A stretch of 64,000 nt of DNA from Tenebrio molitor (Eukaryota; Arthropoda; Insecta; Coleoptera; Tenebrionidae). The stretch spans positions 18,166,001-18,230,000 of the forward strand of contig NC_091050.1 in assembly GCF_963966145.1 (NCBI RefSeq), read 5' to 3'. Below, one piece after another: positions 49,718 to 60,981 of this stretch; positions within the stretch are counted from its first letter, which is position 1; each line of letters begins with the position of its first letter. The position numbers and the translations under genes are program-made. The notes beneath the pieces were generated by a model. The model had not been told where the DNA came from, did no database searches, and was given only the letters and a program-made list of their open reading frames with translations.

Positions 49718-49961
49718 TTTCAATTTGGTTGTAGGTCGTAAAATTTTATTGGATATTATGAGCGATTAACGGGCACAATGGTTGGGTTTGAAAAGCTTGG
49801 AAAGCGGCGCGTGCCGTTTGCCGTACAATGCAAATATACCAAATGTACAATACAACCCTGCTTAAAATATTACCTGCTAGTGGTAAACTAGGATTTATAA
49901 GCCCCGCAAGATCTTTAACTTAAAGTACCATAAAATTTTACGACCTACAACCAAATTGAAA
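49718..49961. mobile_element. 244-bp inverted-repeat element in the last vg intron
   Basis: TTTCAATTTGGTTGTAGGTC at the left mirrors GACCTACAACCAAATTGAAA at the right, extending through GTAAAATTTTA. The target duplication is unclear. The central part is GC-richer (aagcggcgcgtgccg). Confidence 0.75.
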
Positions 49962-50279
49962 CTAGTATAATTTCATATTCCTAGAATTTAAAAAATTGTA
50001 AGTTCTTAAAAATAATCAAAATCAAAACTGCAAGTAAACGGTTTTCTAAAACATGTTTAAAACTGTTGTTTTTTTTTTGAGGTCCTGACTGACAAATCAC
50101 TTTTAAAACAACTGATAATAAAAAAGGCAAAGTAGTTAAAATTGTTACGCAAGATCATATTTTTAAAAATTTTGGTTCGGAAACATACATATTATTTTGG
50201 TGTTAGGTGGATAATGAGCTAGGAAACAACTTATGTGAAAAAATCGTTTTAAATTAGACCAGCTCCCTTAAGATAAACA

Positions 50280-50900
50280 CCACTCCTTGAACAACGTTTC
50301 AATCTACGCGAGGCGCCCCACGTGTACACTCCACCGCTCCCCAACCCCCTGCCACCCTCACATAATTAACAACCATTAGGCCACAAAAAGCGCGAACGTT
50401 TCCCTAAACACGTGACGTCCGTCGATCACGCGACCCCAATAACGTACCCCATTGCGATTTCCTCGAATCCGCCCTTATCTCGTACTCTATCTCCATGTCT
50501 GCTATGCGTATGTGTTTAATCGTTGTGCTGCCATATTGAAGCGGCGATGCGGAGAATGGCAATTAGAGGCGTCGGCGGAATCCACCCGAGGGGCGGCGAG
50601 GGAGCCGCGCCAGGGGGGAAGGACGATGGGTTGGTCAGTGGCTGCTCTGGATTGGCCACCGTTGGTCAAACGAGTTATTGATCTCTTCTGGCCGGCGAAC
50701 CGACGGCTCTTCTGCTCAGACACAGCCGAGCACTGCCAGCAGGAGCGAGGGCGCCGGATTGTCCTGCTGGGAGCTTTGCTCCCGCTTTTGCAGGAAAAGT
50801 GGGACGCGCCGCTTGAAGGGCGAGCTTTGTCGAGACGCTTTTTAAATACGTTTTAGCGGCGGTGCGTTCGCTTTGCATCAGTCAAATTATATTTAATTAG
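50280..50900. promoter_or_regulatory. CpG/GC-rich island inside the last vg intron
   Basis: This is among the most GC-rich stretches of the window (for example cgaggggcggcgagggagcc), with ACGTGACGTCC and CACGTGTACAC motifs at its left side and a TCAGTC initiator-like site at 50878-50883. ORFs of 134, 73 and 67 codons overlap on both strands and look like composition artefacts. It may be an alternative promoter or a strong regulatory element. Confidence 0.35.
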
Positions 50901-51100
50901 AGCTGCTGGTTTTGCCGGAAATGCTGTCAGCTTAAGTCTTTTTAATGGCCTTGTCCAGGTAAATTGGACTGACGTAAGAACCGACATTAAAGTCAACAGG
51001 ACAAGACACAGAAACATGAAGGGTGTGTTCAAAACCAGTCGAACTTTTATTCTTTCTTTTTCATAAATATCCAAAAAAAAAGAAGTATGTATTTGTAGTA

Positions 51101-51324
51101 CCATGACGGTACTAAACCGAAACGATTAGATGAAAGTAAAAAAATATGTATGAACCAGATAAAAAACAGAATGGACCCAGATTGTACCAAGACCCAAACT
51201 TCACAGAAGTTTTTCTTCATGTCGTACCCAGAATTAGCCGGTGCCATTGATGACTACGGCCGACCGGACATGCACCAGATCGACGTGTTTTTGCCTCCTC
51301 TACCTCGTGCTAAGAATAACCAAT
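51101..51324 (+). CDS. Unidentified short reading frame inside the last vestigial intron
   Basis: After an in-frame TAG that could also serve as a splice acceptor (tatttgtag), the + strand stays open for about 74 codons to TAA at 51322-51324. An internal ATG gives 58 residues with a protein-like tail (SYPELAGAIDDYGRPDMHQI, then DVFLPPLPRAKNNQ). An AATAAA overlaps the stop region. I do not recognise the protein. It is antisense to vg and ends 24 bp from the vg exon. It could be a retrocopy fragment, a terminal exon of an antisense transcript, or chance; the codon composition of the last 40 codons is richer in G/C than the surrounding intron. Confidence 0.25.
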
Positions 51325-51348
51325 AAAAACCCAATTAATAATACACAC

Positions 51349-51675
51349 CTGACATGGTAGGGTACGATGAGTACGGCGAATCTATAGACGGATGTTGCCA
51401 ATCCATCGCTTTACAGGGCGCATGCGATCCCATGTGTAGCCTGGATCCCGGAAGTAGCAACCCGCCATATTGGGCGGCCATATTGTGATGGTGGTAGTCG
51501 TGCACGGCCCTGTGGTGCTGACTGTACTGGTACCAGGCATCGCCGGGGTGGTAGTGCTCGGAGTAGAGGTCGGCGGCGGAGGCCCCGTGGTGGCCGGGGC
51601 CGCCGCCGCTGGCGCCGGTGTAGTGCTGGCTCCAGAAAGAGGGCGGGAAATTACGGGCAGACATAGGCGAGCTTT
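51349..51675 (-). CDS. vg: vestigial, penultimate coding exon
   Basis: Read on the - strand, the exon opens after a tttgttgcag acceptor and ends at a CAG|GTGTGT donor (51348-51347). It encodes SSPMSARNFPPSFWSQHY, a spacer containing GASAADLYSEHYHPGDAW, a His/Tyr-rich stretch, a LLLPGSRLH block and SSYPTMSG. This order is the C-terminal half of insect Vestigial, the transcriptional cofactor that binds the TEAD protein Scalloped to specify wing fate; PPSFW is the most conserved block of this half. The exon splices in phase to 49012-49061. Read through the donor, the frame adds GVYY and a stop, which is intron sequence. The Scalloped-interaction domain should lie in an upstream exon, which I could not find up to base 64000. 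The partial gene continues off the right edge of the window. Confidence 0.93.
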
Positions 51676-54519
51676 CTGCAACAAAACGAAAAGTTTACAT
51701 TTATAGAGTATTCAATGATATCTCATCTCTTCAAAACTTATTTTCGAGTAGAAAAAACTTAGGATCTAAAGTGAACTCTTGAGGTACTCCATTCAAGATA
51801 CTCTGTAGATATATTTTTTTAATAAATAGGCTATGGATGACAAAATTTAATGCTGTTAGGGTACAAATTTTGCACCAGTTTATTAAAAAAGAGATTTTAA
51901 AAATTAAATAAAAGATGATCAAAGAAAGTAGAAAAATCTAAAGAAAAGAAATCTAATTAAGAAATTATTTCAGTAATAAGAACAAAGAAAAATAGAATGT
52001 AGAAAATACTTAAGAAAATTGGAAATTTGAGATAGGTACAGAATACACGAATCACTGACAGTTTTTAAAATAATTGTCCTATAATAAGATAATAAAGAGT
52101 ACGAATTAGAATTAGAAGGCTGTGATGATGAAAGAAGAATAATTGTTATTACCAGAAGAAATTCTCCATTTCATGTTATGATTAGAAATTTATAAAGGTA
52201 ATGACGACCAAAAGCAGATTAAAAAATGGAAAATTACATATTTTATGTTTTATTTGTCCTTCGGGACGCCACTGCCTAACACTCATTTTCTCGATTTACA
52301 CAATTCTGCCATTAAAACATGATGTAGAGGCAGTAACTAACACTATCAACGAAATTATTAATAAAATTCGTTGTTCCTGTGTTGGTGATTTATGACCATA
52401 TTATGTCACCGCTGATATGGAGGTCATGATATATGACTGGTCACGCGAATATTAACTTATTCGTGGCGACGGCAATTAGGGGGTTGGCTATACTTGAATT
52501 TTTTACAGAATTCCCGAAATTTCACCCGCTGGTAGGCTCAGTTCCGTCAACAAAATTTTTATAATTAATGTTTATAACTTAATGGGGGAGAACGTATTAG
52601 AGCTTTGGTTATTAAGCTTAAATAAGCACAAATTTGATGGCGATAATAGAACTATACGTTTTTAATTATTTGATTACTTTTGTGTGAGTCATTTTCTTTC
52701 ACTTTAATTAAACAAATTGGGAAGATACCTACTCGTATCTTTAAATTAACATGTTTTTAAAGTGTAAAAGGTAATTTAATTTTTTCGTAACGGTAGGTAC
52801 GCCCCTTATTTATTACGAATAAAATATATTTATTTTATTTTTAATAATTAAGCTATACCGTCGGATTAATCAAGGTAAGTCAAAACTATATAACCATAGG
52901 TTGCAAAATAATCTTAACCCACCACCATCCTGATAATGGGTTTAGTTATTCAATTCTAAATTAGTTAAGTGGTTTTGTAAATGCATCTCAATATTTTACA
53001 CATTTTAATATAGCAACGGTGAACGTTTTTTACCTTTCCTTACGATTTTCCTAATCTGAGCATAATCTTTGCATTTTATATGCCCTAATAAATGTTGCCA
53101 TAAAAATATAATTTAATTCATAAAAATAAAATATGTGTTTCAGTAGCCACAGATGGCCGCATAGTCAGAAGCATTACCCTCTATTTAGGTTTTTTAATAT
53201 TTCAAACATGCAAATAGGATTTAGTAAGAAAGGTAATTACAGTAGCTGATTAATATTTTTATGGCACTTTAGATAATTAGGGCGCTTGCAAATTTGATGC
53301 AAATTTTTGCTCTTGAAGATTAGTTAGGTACAAATTAGTAGTGTGAAAATTAAGAAAGAATGTGAGAGTAAAATAAAATCTAGACTAATTCCATTTTAGT
53401 GTTTAATCCTAGTAAATGACGCTCGAACCGTTTCGGAAAACAAGCTTCATTGATTTAATAAATGTCACTTAAAAATAAAAGTGGAAGCTTGTTAATTAAA
53501 TTTACCGAGTTGTTTTAAATTGAGAAAAGTTTTGGAAATCGGCATTAATTGTCCATCGACATAACAAATTTGCAATATTTGTACCGTTCACAAAAATTTA
53601 AAAGTGGCAAGTTGTGTAAGCATGACATCATCAAATTCTTAACCAACAAAATAAAAGAAGGCTTTATGTAGTTAGTCTTTGCCTTTTACAGATTTGACTC
53701 TCACCTTTTACTAATCTGAGGTTAATTATTACAAATTTCACTGTTCACCGTTAAATAATTATCAAGATTACAATCGAGGATCTTGCGACCGTAAAACAAA
53801 ATTCCAAGAAATATCAAGAACGAAACATCGCTGAAATGTAAGATCTTTAGAAAAAATGAAAATATAAAAATTAATTTGTCGAACAATGATTTTTGATACA
53901 CGCTTGAGAATGCCTTCGTCTATTTTCAGATTGTCAATGCAACGTAACACAGCAATAACAAATACATTTTTGCAAGATATTATACAATTTTCAATTAATT
54001 TTAAAAAAGTGAACTAGGTTTGTATCCAATCAGAAAACTGAACTTGAAGTGACATTAAAAGACTAATTTTATTTATGCACGCAAATTGCACTAGAGCTGT
54101 TTACATTTAGATTACAACAGAAAGCTTTAACAAATTGCTGAAGATTGACATTAAAAAAATTTCAAGTCACGATTTAAAAATTAGTTCCTTAATAAATCTC
54201 TTCGCTTGATTTGAATTTTAACATTTCAAAAATTTTCCGTTATGGTTGTTTTTCTACAAATGTTATAAATTTTATGGTTTTTACCTTCGGATTATCAGTT
54301 GTAATCTCCCTAGGGCATGAATTATTTCCGAAAATGTTTCCGAGCTCACATAATTATTGTTTTATTGTGGAAATAAGCACGAATAGCAGACTTGTGCCTT
54401 GTTTCTGAGCAATAATAAAAAGTGAAAAGTGCAAGCTTTCTATTCGATGTTTATTGCGGGCGTATGATTTTCAGCTGCATTAGCAAAACTTAAAAAATAT
54501 TTTAAAAGTATGTAGTACA
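51676..54519 (-). other. vg: Part of the large upstream vg intron, no exon seen
   Basis: No block resembling the Scalloped-interaction domain was found on the - strand, and no mobile element with clear ends is visible in this part. Confidence 0.5.
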
Positions 54520-54548
54520 TAGTAGTGGTAGTAGTAGTAGTAGTAGTA
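54520..54548 (+). repeat. (TAG)n microsatellite
   Basis: About nine TAG or TGG triplets directly precede the MITE at 54549. Confidence 0.8.
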
Positions 54549-54782
54549 CAGGGTCATTATAAATGATTGTCCCATCGCAGTTGGCGTTGAAAACCCACAC
54601 AAATTTTAGATGTGCCGCAGCCTCACGACGTTAGCCAAACTAGTTAGTAAACTTGATTTCCACTACCACCAGAAGCGCCACCTATCGGCAATAATAGTGT
54701 CACTCATTTTATAAGGCTTGCGGCACATTATACCCTGTCACCAAAGCCAACTGAGATGGGACAATCATTTATAATGACCCTG
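54549..54782. mobile_element. 234-bp MITE, ends CAGGGTCATTATAAATGA
   Basis: The ends CAGGGTCATTATAAATGATT and AATCATTTATAATGACCCTG are inverted, with TA on each side. It landed in or beside a (TAG)n microsatellite (54520-54548). A related but degraded copy starts at 60613 and ends near 60845. Confidence 0.85.
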
Positions 54783-54842
54783 TAGAAGTGGAATATGCTG
54801 TTAGGTGTTTTGCAAATCACCATAAATTTCTTATTAGATCTA

Positions 54843-55379
54843 CAGGGTGAGTCGGGAGAAACGGCCGAAACTCCACGAGTATATTCACACGTGAAAATAA
54901 TGTAAAATAAACTCATATGTTCTTATCCGATTTTCATTTGTTTTCAAATTGTAGCGTAATTAAAAATTTTATCTAGCGTTCTACTTGTATCCAAATTTTC
55001 CTTGTTTTCACATTGAAAATATTTTGTAATCAGAGTATGCCATGTTTGAGACTAAAATGCATTTGGCTGGTTGAAAAATGAAGTGTATAAAGTACAAGTG
55101 AAGGACTAATTCCACGTATTAGAAATACTGCAGCCAAGAAAAACATCAAGCAATTAGCGCCCTTCGTAGGCGAAGCAGAAAGTGTTTAGAGGTCAACGGC
55201 TGTATTTTTTAACATTTAAGAAAAGAACGTGCTTATTGAGACAATGTTAATGTTTGCAATTTTGTGTATTTCTTATTACGCTATAACTTGAAAACAAATG
55301 AAAATCGGATAAGAACATATGAGTTTATTTCACGTGTGAATACTCATGAAGTTTCGGCCGTTCCTCCCGACTCACCCTG
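54843..55379. mobile_element. 537-bp MITE, ends CAGGGTGAGTCGGGAG
   Basis: The left CAGGGTGAGTCGGGAGAAAC and right CTCCCGACTCACCCTG are inverted, TA flanked (54841-54842, 55380-55381). The arms extend about 110 bp through CGTGTGAATA, ATATGTTCTTATCCGATTTT and CATTTGTTTTCAA. The centre has no ORF. It lies in the large vg intron. Confidence 0.87.
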
Positions 55380-55859
55380 TATAATTACTTTATGATGTGT
55401 GCAGTGTACAAAGTTAAAAGGAGATTATTTTGAATAAATGAAAAGTTTCTGTTTTATCTGTTTTTAATTAATTTCACTTCTCTGCTCGGAAATACGAGTA
55501 AGTAGTCTGTTGGGATTGATAAGTGCTAGCGAGGAAAAAAATGTCAAAATATTATGACAGTTATCCGTTTTAAAATGCGCTTAAGTATAATTGCTCTATT
55601 TGCATAAAGCCTTTGTTGTTACGAAATATTTTATCTTTATTGTTCTTTTCCGTGCTATTAGTTTTAATTAACTGGCAAAGAACGAATCCACACCTTTCCC
55701 AATTAAAACAAAGTCCTAGCCGAAATATGAAAAAAACAAAACAATAATTAACATTTTTGTAAACACATAGTAGTGCCATTATCATAATTCGGTTCACGCC
55801 GGGTAGGTGTCTAATTAAAGAAAAAAATTAATAAAAATAGAAAAAGAAGAGAACAAACA

Positions 55860-56450
55860 GAAGGGGAGCCTTTGTCATTGTTGTGACAGCGTCGAGGGCG
55901 TCGTTTCTCCGGTCGGGCGGGAATTCGAGGGGCCACGGGGGCACCCGTAATTAATAGGTGGAACAGTTGAGCTATTTCGTCAGCGAGAGACCGAGCGGCG
56001 GCGACATTTATCACCAGAACTTGTCCGAGTGTGGGAATCGGGAGTCCGACCGGCGAATTCAAAGGATAATCGACAATATAAAACTAAAGTTAACATTCAG
56101 AAATAAAAAATAATCAGATACCATTTTATATAAATCACGGCGGCGAAGAGAGTCAACATTCTGGCTCGGTTCTTTTTGCTTTTTCTATCCTCCTTCTACC
56201 ACTGGGGGACAGGTTTGTCTCACCGAAGGCTCCGATCGACGAATAATGTGATGCCGATAAAAGGATCTTTATCGATGGCTAACTTTACCGCTCCGGAGGA
56301 ATTCGGTGACAGTGGCCTTAATTGGGCCAAATTTGTTGCGTTTTCAAACAGGCCGAACAGTCGCAGCTTGCGGACTCTTTGAGAGGGCGATTCCAGACAG
56401 ACTTACGTATCAATAATGTCATAAAATGTTGGCGCATTTTCGGGATTCCG
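55860..56450. promoter_or_regulatory. GC-rich island in the large vg intron with a Su(H)-like site
   Basis: TGTGGGAA at 56030-56037 fits the Su(H) consensus YRTGDGAD. The island is non-repetitive and GC-richer than its flanks. Drosophila vg has an intronic Notch-responsive boundary enhancer; equivalence here is inference. ORFs on both strands (83 and 68 codons) have no recognisable domain. Confidence 0.35.
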
Positions 56451-57884
56451 ACGGTGCCAATATGGCAGCCAGACCTGCCACCTCACCGACGCTGAACCAA
56501 ACGCAACGAACACAATCAATATTGTCGTCAACAGTGTGATTTGCGGATGGGCTTAAAATAAGAGGATAATTTAGAATTACAAAAAAAAAGAAATCTGGAG
56601 ATTGCACGAGTGTAGCGAGGGTAATAATTACACGAGGGATGAACAAACACCTGTGTGAAGCAGCTGTGTGAAGCAGTAACTCTATTCTTATTTTGGTCGT
56701 ACCTACAAACTTTTTTTTTATAACTTGAACCCAGACACTGGCACTGTAATTTTGGTAAGCATCAGTGAGAATTTAAGATTTGACCATTTTTGATCAATTA
56801 ACTTGTTTGGTTGAGGTATCATTTGCATTTTAAGCAGTCTTATTTAGAAAAATCTTTAAAGATAGTGAAATAAAAATACCCAAACAACTCTCGGATAATC
56901 GTTTTACTGAAAGTCATTAGAAGCTCATAATTACTAATAAAGTTTTATGAGGTGCAAGCAAAGCAACGCTGCTCTACATAAATTAAAACTTCTGTTTTTT
57001 TTCTTAAATCATGTTATTGTCGGGGAATTGTCTTATTTTAAAACGTGGTATTCACATAAAGTATTGCTTCCTATAAGACTTTAAAAATGTAGTACCTACG
57101 AACCTACGTACCTGCAGCTAAGAAAAAAAAAATGAAAGTTTGTTGATTGCAAATGACGTAATGGCAAGTAAGTGCCAATAAATTTTTTCACTCCAACAAC
57201 AATCGTAACAGTTGCATATCATTAAAGATAAAGTTAAAATTTTTGTAAAAACAATTCGTTCAAATATTTTATCTGTCCGTAGGAAAAATAATAGAACGAT
57301 AAGCATATTTTAGATTTCTTGCATTCACTTAATGCTTATTTACCACAAGGAATTCGAAACGGTTGCAAAATTCCATTTTTGAGATATTTCTTGGCCTCGT
57401 TATAGCTACTGCAATTTTGAGTTTATCTTACAGATAAGTCGAACAATGGAAAAACGATTAAATGATAAAAAGGAAACGTTTTCCAAAAAGATAATTGCCA
57501 ATGAATATGTACGGGGTGCAGCAAGTTTTACTGCCGCCCCTATTTCAAAAATTGGTAACTTAACGTTGATGCACATGGCGATAGCAGTTTTTGTAATTTT
57601 TCATGTAGAATCTGTTAATTTATTTATTACATTTTAACCAAGGTGAATCTTGATGTAGTGAAGAATTTGATTTATCAATCAAAATGACTGAAACTGAATT
57701 AGTTTGTTAAATATAATATATTTATAATAAAATATAATATATAATAAAAAAATGTGAACCGAGCCAGCCCGATTCCAGAGTCCCCACTACTCTCTCCCGA
57801 CAAATCCCATTGTCGCAGAATTTACGACCGTTCAATAATTGTCCAATTCACAAATATGTAATATGTAGTTATTTGTGTATCAAG

Positions 57885-57985
57885 GCCAAAAAGTGCTTCT
57901 TTTTCGTCCGAGTCTGAGTTTTCTAGCCGAGGCGTAGCCGAGGCTTGAAAACAGGCGAGGACAAAAGGCACTTTTTGGCAGAGGT
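57885..57985. repeat. Long palindrome with ccgaggcgtagccgagg centre
   Basis: GCCAAAAAGTGC pairs with the later GCACTTTTTGGC (one base shifted), and TCGTCCGAGTCTGAGTTTTC with GAAAACAGGCGAGGAC, around CCGAGGCGTAGCCGAGG. Confidence 0.65.
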
Positions 57986-59079
57986 GCACATTGAACTTTT
58001 TAACCGACCGCACGAACTACAAAACAAAAGACATTACAAATTTACTTTGTATTTACCTTTTTCAAATACATACATTTATTAATACGTATTAGCAATTTTT
58101 TATAGTAGGTATTTCTTTATCAGCTTGCAACAAATTACTTATTTACATAATTTATGGTGACAGGACAATTATCGGTTTTGTCGGTCTCGTTGTTAACTTA
58201 CTAAACAGACCAACAGATGGTGCCACAGTCAGCGTCCGAAAAAGTGAATCCGAAAAAGAGTTACTTTTCGTCTGCTTGTAAATACGTAAATTTCCGTTTT
58301 CATTAAGGGTGTCTAAAAAAACAATTTTTGATTTTGTTATGCAAGAGTAGGCTTTATTTAAAAATATTTTTTATTTTTTAATTTCCTAAATAAATGTTGA
58401 GAGTGGTCTAAAATTAGTTTTTTTTTTTAATTATAGCTTTATTTAATAACAAGAAATTGTAAAAAAAAATAAATTATCTTCTTAACTTGCCGTACCCGGA
58501 AGAGCAAAACGCTCAGATTTTGTTTTTTTTTCTACTTTTCAAGTACTAGTATGCCGGGCCAAGAACATACAAAAATCAATGTTGCCAACTGAAATTCTGA
58601 ATAAATTAATGTCACTGAATTTCAAGCTGGGGTTTCATTTCAGGAAGCTGAATATTTTCCACGAATTACAAATATGAATAGACCCTTGCAGTGATTGATG
58701 ACGATCCGTTTCATTCACAAGCTCCATCATCTCGGAGAGCTTTGTTCCTGTTCGGTTTCCTCAATTAAGGTGGATCAGAATTCTCGTGCGTTAGCCACGA
58801 ACGGAACAGATTTAATGCCGTGATTACACGTGCAATTTGATAGCAATGTAAATGGCTAAAATAAATAATAACCTAACAATGACTCGTCGCAATAGATCGG
58901 CGAAAGCACAAGAATTCTTGTGCACGATAAGCCGTTAAAAAAATTCTCTCGGATATTATAGAAGCTGTAAACATAAATCTGTTGCATCATGAATTATCCG
59001 ACTTTTACTTTAAGACGGCGTGTTTGGGTTTGTTTGTCTTTGTTGAACCACCGAATTTATAAATAGCCCAGTCAGGGAA

Positions 59080-59378
59080 ATGGCCTTAAATAAATGGGTG
59101 TCTAGATGTCTAGTCCCTCTGTCGAGAAAATGCAAATTTTTTCAGGACGGCGACAATTTAGGTTGTCCAAAATACCTACTCGATCTGCTTTTGTACGAAG
59201 CTCTTGAAGACATAAATCTAATACAAACACCTTGTGTTAGTGCTCTTAAAATAAAAATAACAATGCAAAGAAACCTAGTAAAGCAATCTACAATAGGTCT
59301 AAAAAAAAAATTAATTCATTTAGAAAAAATTGGATATAATCAGGTAGAATAAAAGGCTACCTTAAAAAAAAAAAAAAA
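59080..59378 (+). other. Unidentified 90-codon ORF with AATAAA and a 15-A tract (possible retrocopy)
   Basis: An ORF opens at 59080 and ends at TAA 59350-59352. An AATAAA (59348-59353) overlaps the stop and is followed 11 bp later by 15 A residues (59364-59378), the layout of a reverse-transcribed mRNA end. The predicted peptide begins MALNKWVSRCLVPLSRKC and ends KKLIHLEKIGYNQVE; I do not recognise it. The lack of 3'UTR between stop and tail argues that the ORF may be chance inside a retroposed 3'UTR. Confidence 0.25.
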
Positions 59379-60612
59379 TTACAGGAGAAAATGTTTTGAA
59401 TGCAAATTCAACATTTTCTTATTTTGATTTATTTTTTCTAATAAAATTTTGTCGTATAAAATGCGTAACCTTTTTGTTGTTTTTTTTTCTTGTATTAATA
59501 TGTTAAGTGCTTGCCCCCACGTCGACCTTATTAATAACAACCAGTGACTTTTATAGCCTCCATAAATCCAAATATTATTTTTACTCACCCTGTATTTTTA
59601 AATACGAATTTGATTTAGAGATTATGTCGCACGAACATTTCGTGCTTCTATAAAAAGCGCCCCGAAAAAAAAAAAACATAAAAATGTATCGGCCTCGTAA
59701 ACAAACTTACAAGTTTTGTGTTGTAACCGACCGAAATGGTCAAGTAAACGGATAAAGATGATGGATAAGAATGTAATTTACGAGGAATGTGTACAATTAC
59801 ACACAATTACACCCGGCTCGACACAGATGATATCTACGGGTGGTCCTTAAAAAGATGAAACAATGTTTCTCGTGTATCTCCAGTGAGCGATGTTATCATT
59901 TGGCGACTCCATGTGGTGTGTAGTCGTTTCGAAAATGTTACCAGCGGAGGCGTGAAGTGCTACCAAATTTGAACACCAAAAATACTAGATACTTTCATTA
60001 GAAGCGACAAAGAAGAGCAAAAATATGTAATAATCTGATTTGAAGAAAAAAATTTCTATGTGCAACAACATAATATCTGCAGGGTAGCAGGGTTATTCAC
60101 GAAAGATGACGAGCCTGACCAGGTAAAAATGTAACCCAAAATACATTTTACAAGCATTCATTGTGTTTTGGTATTTAAAAATTAAATCAGGAATCAAAGT
60201 AGGTATTCAGGTATTCTGTTAGTTTGAAAGGTGTATCTATCGTTGTATTTTTCGTTCATATTTATACTTTTTTGAAAATGCTTTTGAAAAAATTAAGAGC
60301 GGCGACGTTACTAAACGTTTATGTCCCTCTTTAGGTTAGATTCGATATTTGCTTTTATCTCTTCAAGGGTTATAAAACTTTGGAAAATTGGTAGTTGGAA
60401 AATATACTTTATAAATTACGCGTAAGCAATATGATTAGAAAACACTTACGCACAAAATCAAGTTCCACTGGAAATTTCTTTAGCAATGAAGTCTGTCGAA
60501 AAGCATTTTATAATTTGCCTAATATGAACTATCAAAACATAAATGTTAATGTTTATAATAAACAACCAAATAGTCAAAAGTTTTGTTATTTTGTTTAAAG
60601 AAATGTTATACA

Positions 60613-60845
60613 GGGTCATTACTCATTATAAATGATTGTAGTCGAAGCAAGCCTATGAAATTTTTGCCGCTCTATACAAACATACGTCTAATGTGGTATG
60701 GACTGTCAATAGTGTCAATTGTGTGAACTGTGTGTATTCACTTATTCACATAATTTTGATAATTTTCATATGGAGCGGTAATCATAAATTTTACATTCAG
60801 TTTTTACGCCAACTTGGACTACAATAATTTATAATGATTCTCTAT
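60613..60845. mobile_element. Degraded MITE related to 54549-54782
   Basis: It begins with CAGGGTCATTACTCATTATA and ends near AATAATTTATAATGATTCTC, so one terminus is mutated. The interior is unrelated by eye to the better copy apart from the ends. Confidence 0.45.
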
Positions 60846-60981
60846 ATCTTTATGTGCGAGTACATGCAATATAAAAATAAAAAAAATACATGACAAATAC
60901 ACATGAAGAATAATAAATATCGTTAAAAATATATAAAAACACAAAAATAAAAGTCCAGATAAAAACGATAAATGCCAAAAC

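Noticed and set aside
50452..50856. 134-codon + strand ORF in the GC-rich vg intron island
   Set aside because: Several frames on both strands are open here because of GC content; the peptide has no recognisable domain and the region lies inside a confident intron.
51335..51348. vg frame continuing to GVYY and a stop
   Set aside because: It runs through a good splice donor (CAG|GTGTGT), and the true C-terminus with matching phase was found at 49012-49061.
51470..51706. 78-codon + strand ORF rich in Val/Gly
   Set aside because: It is the antisense of the vg exon and has simple composition.
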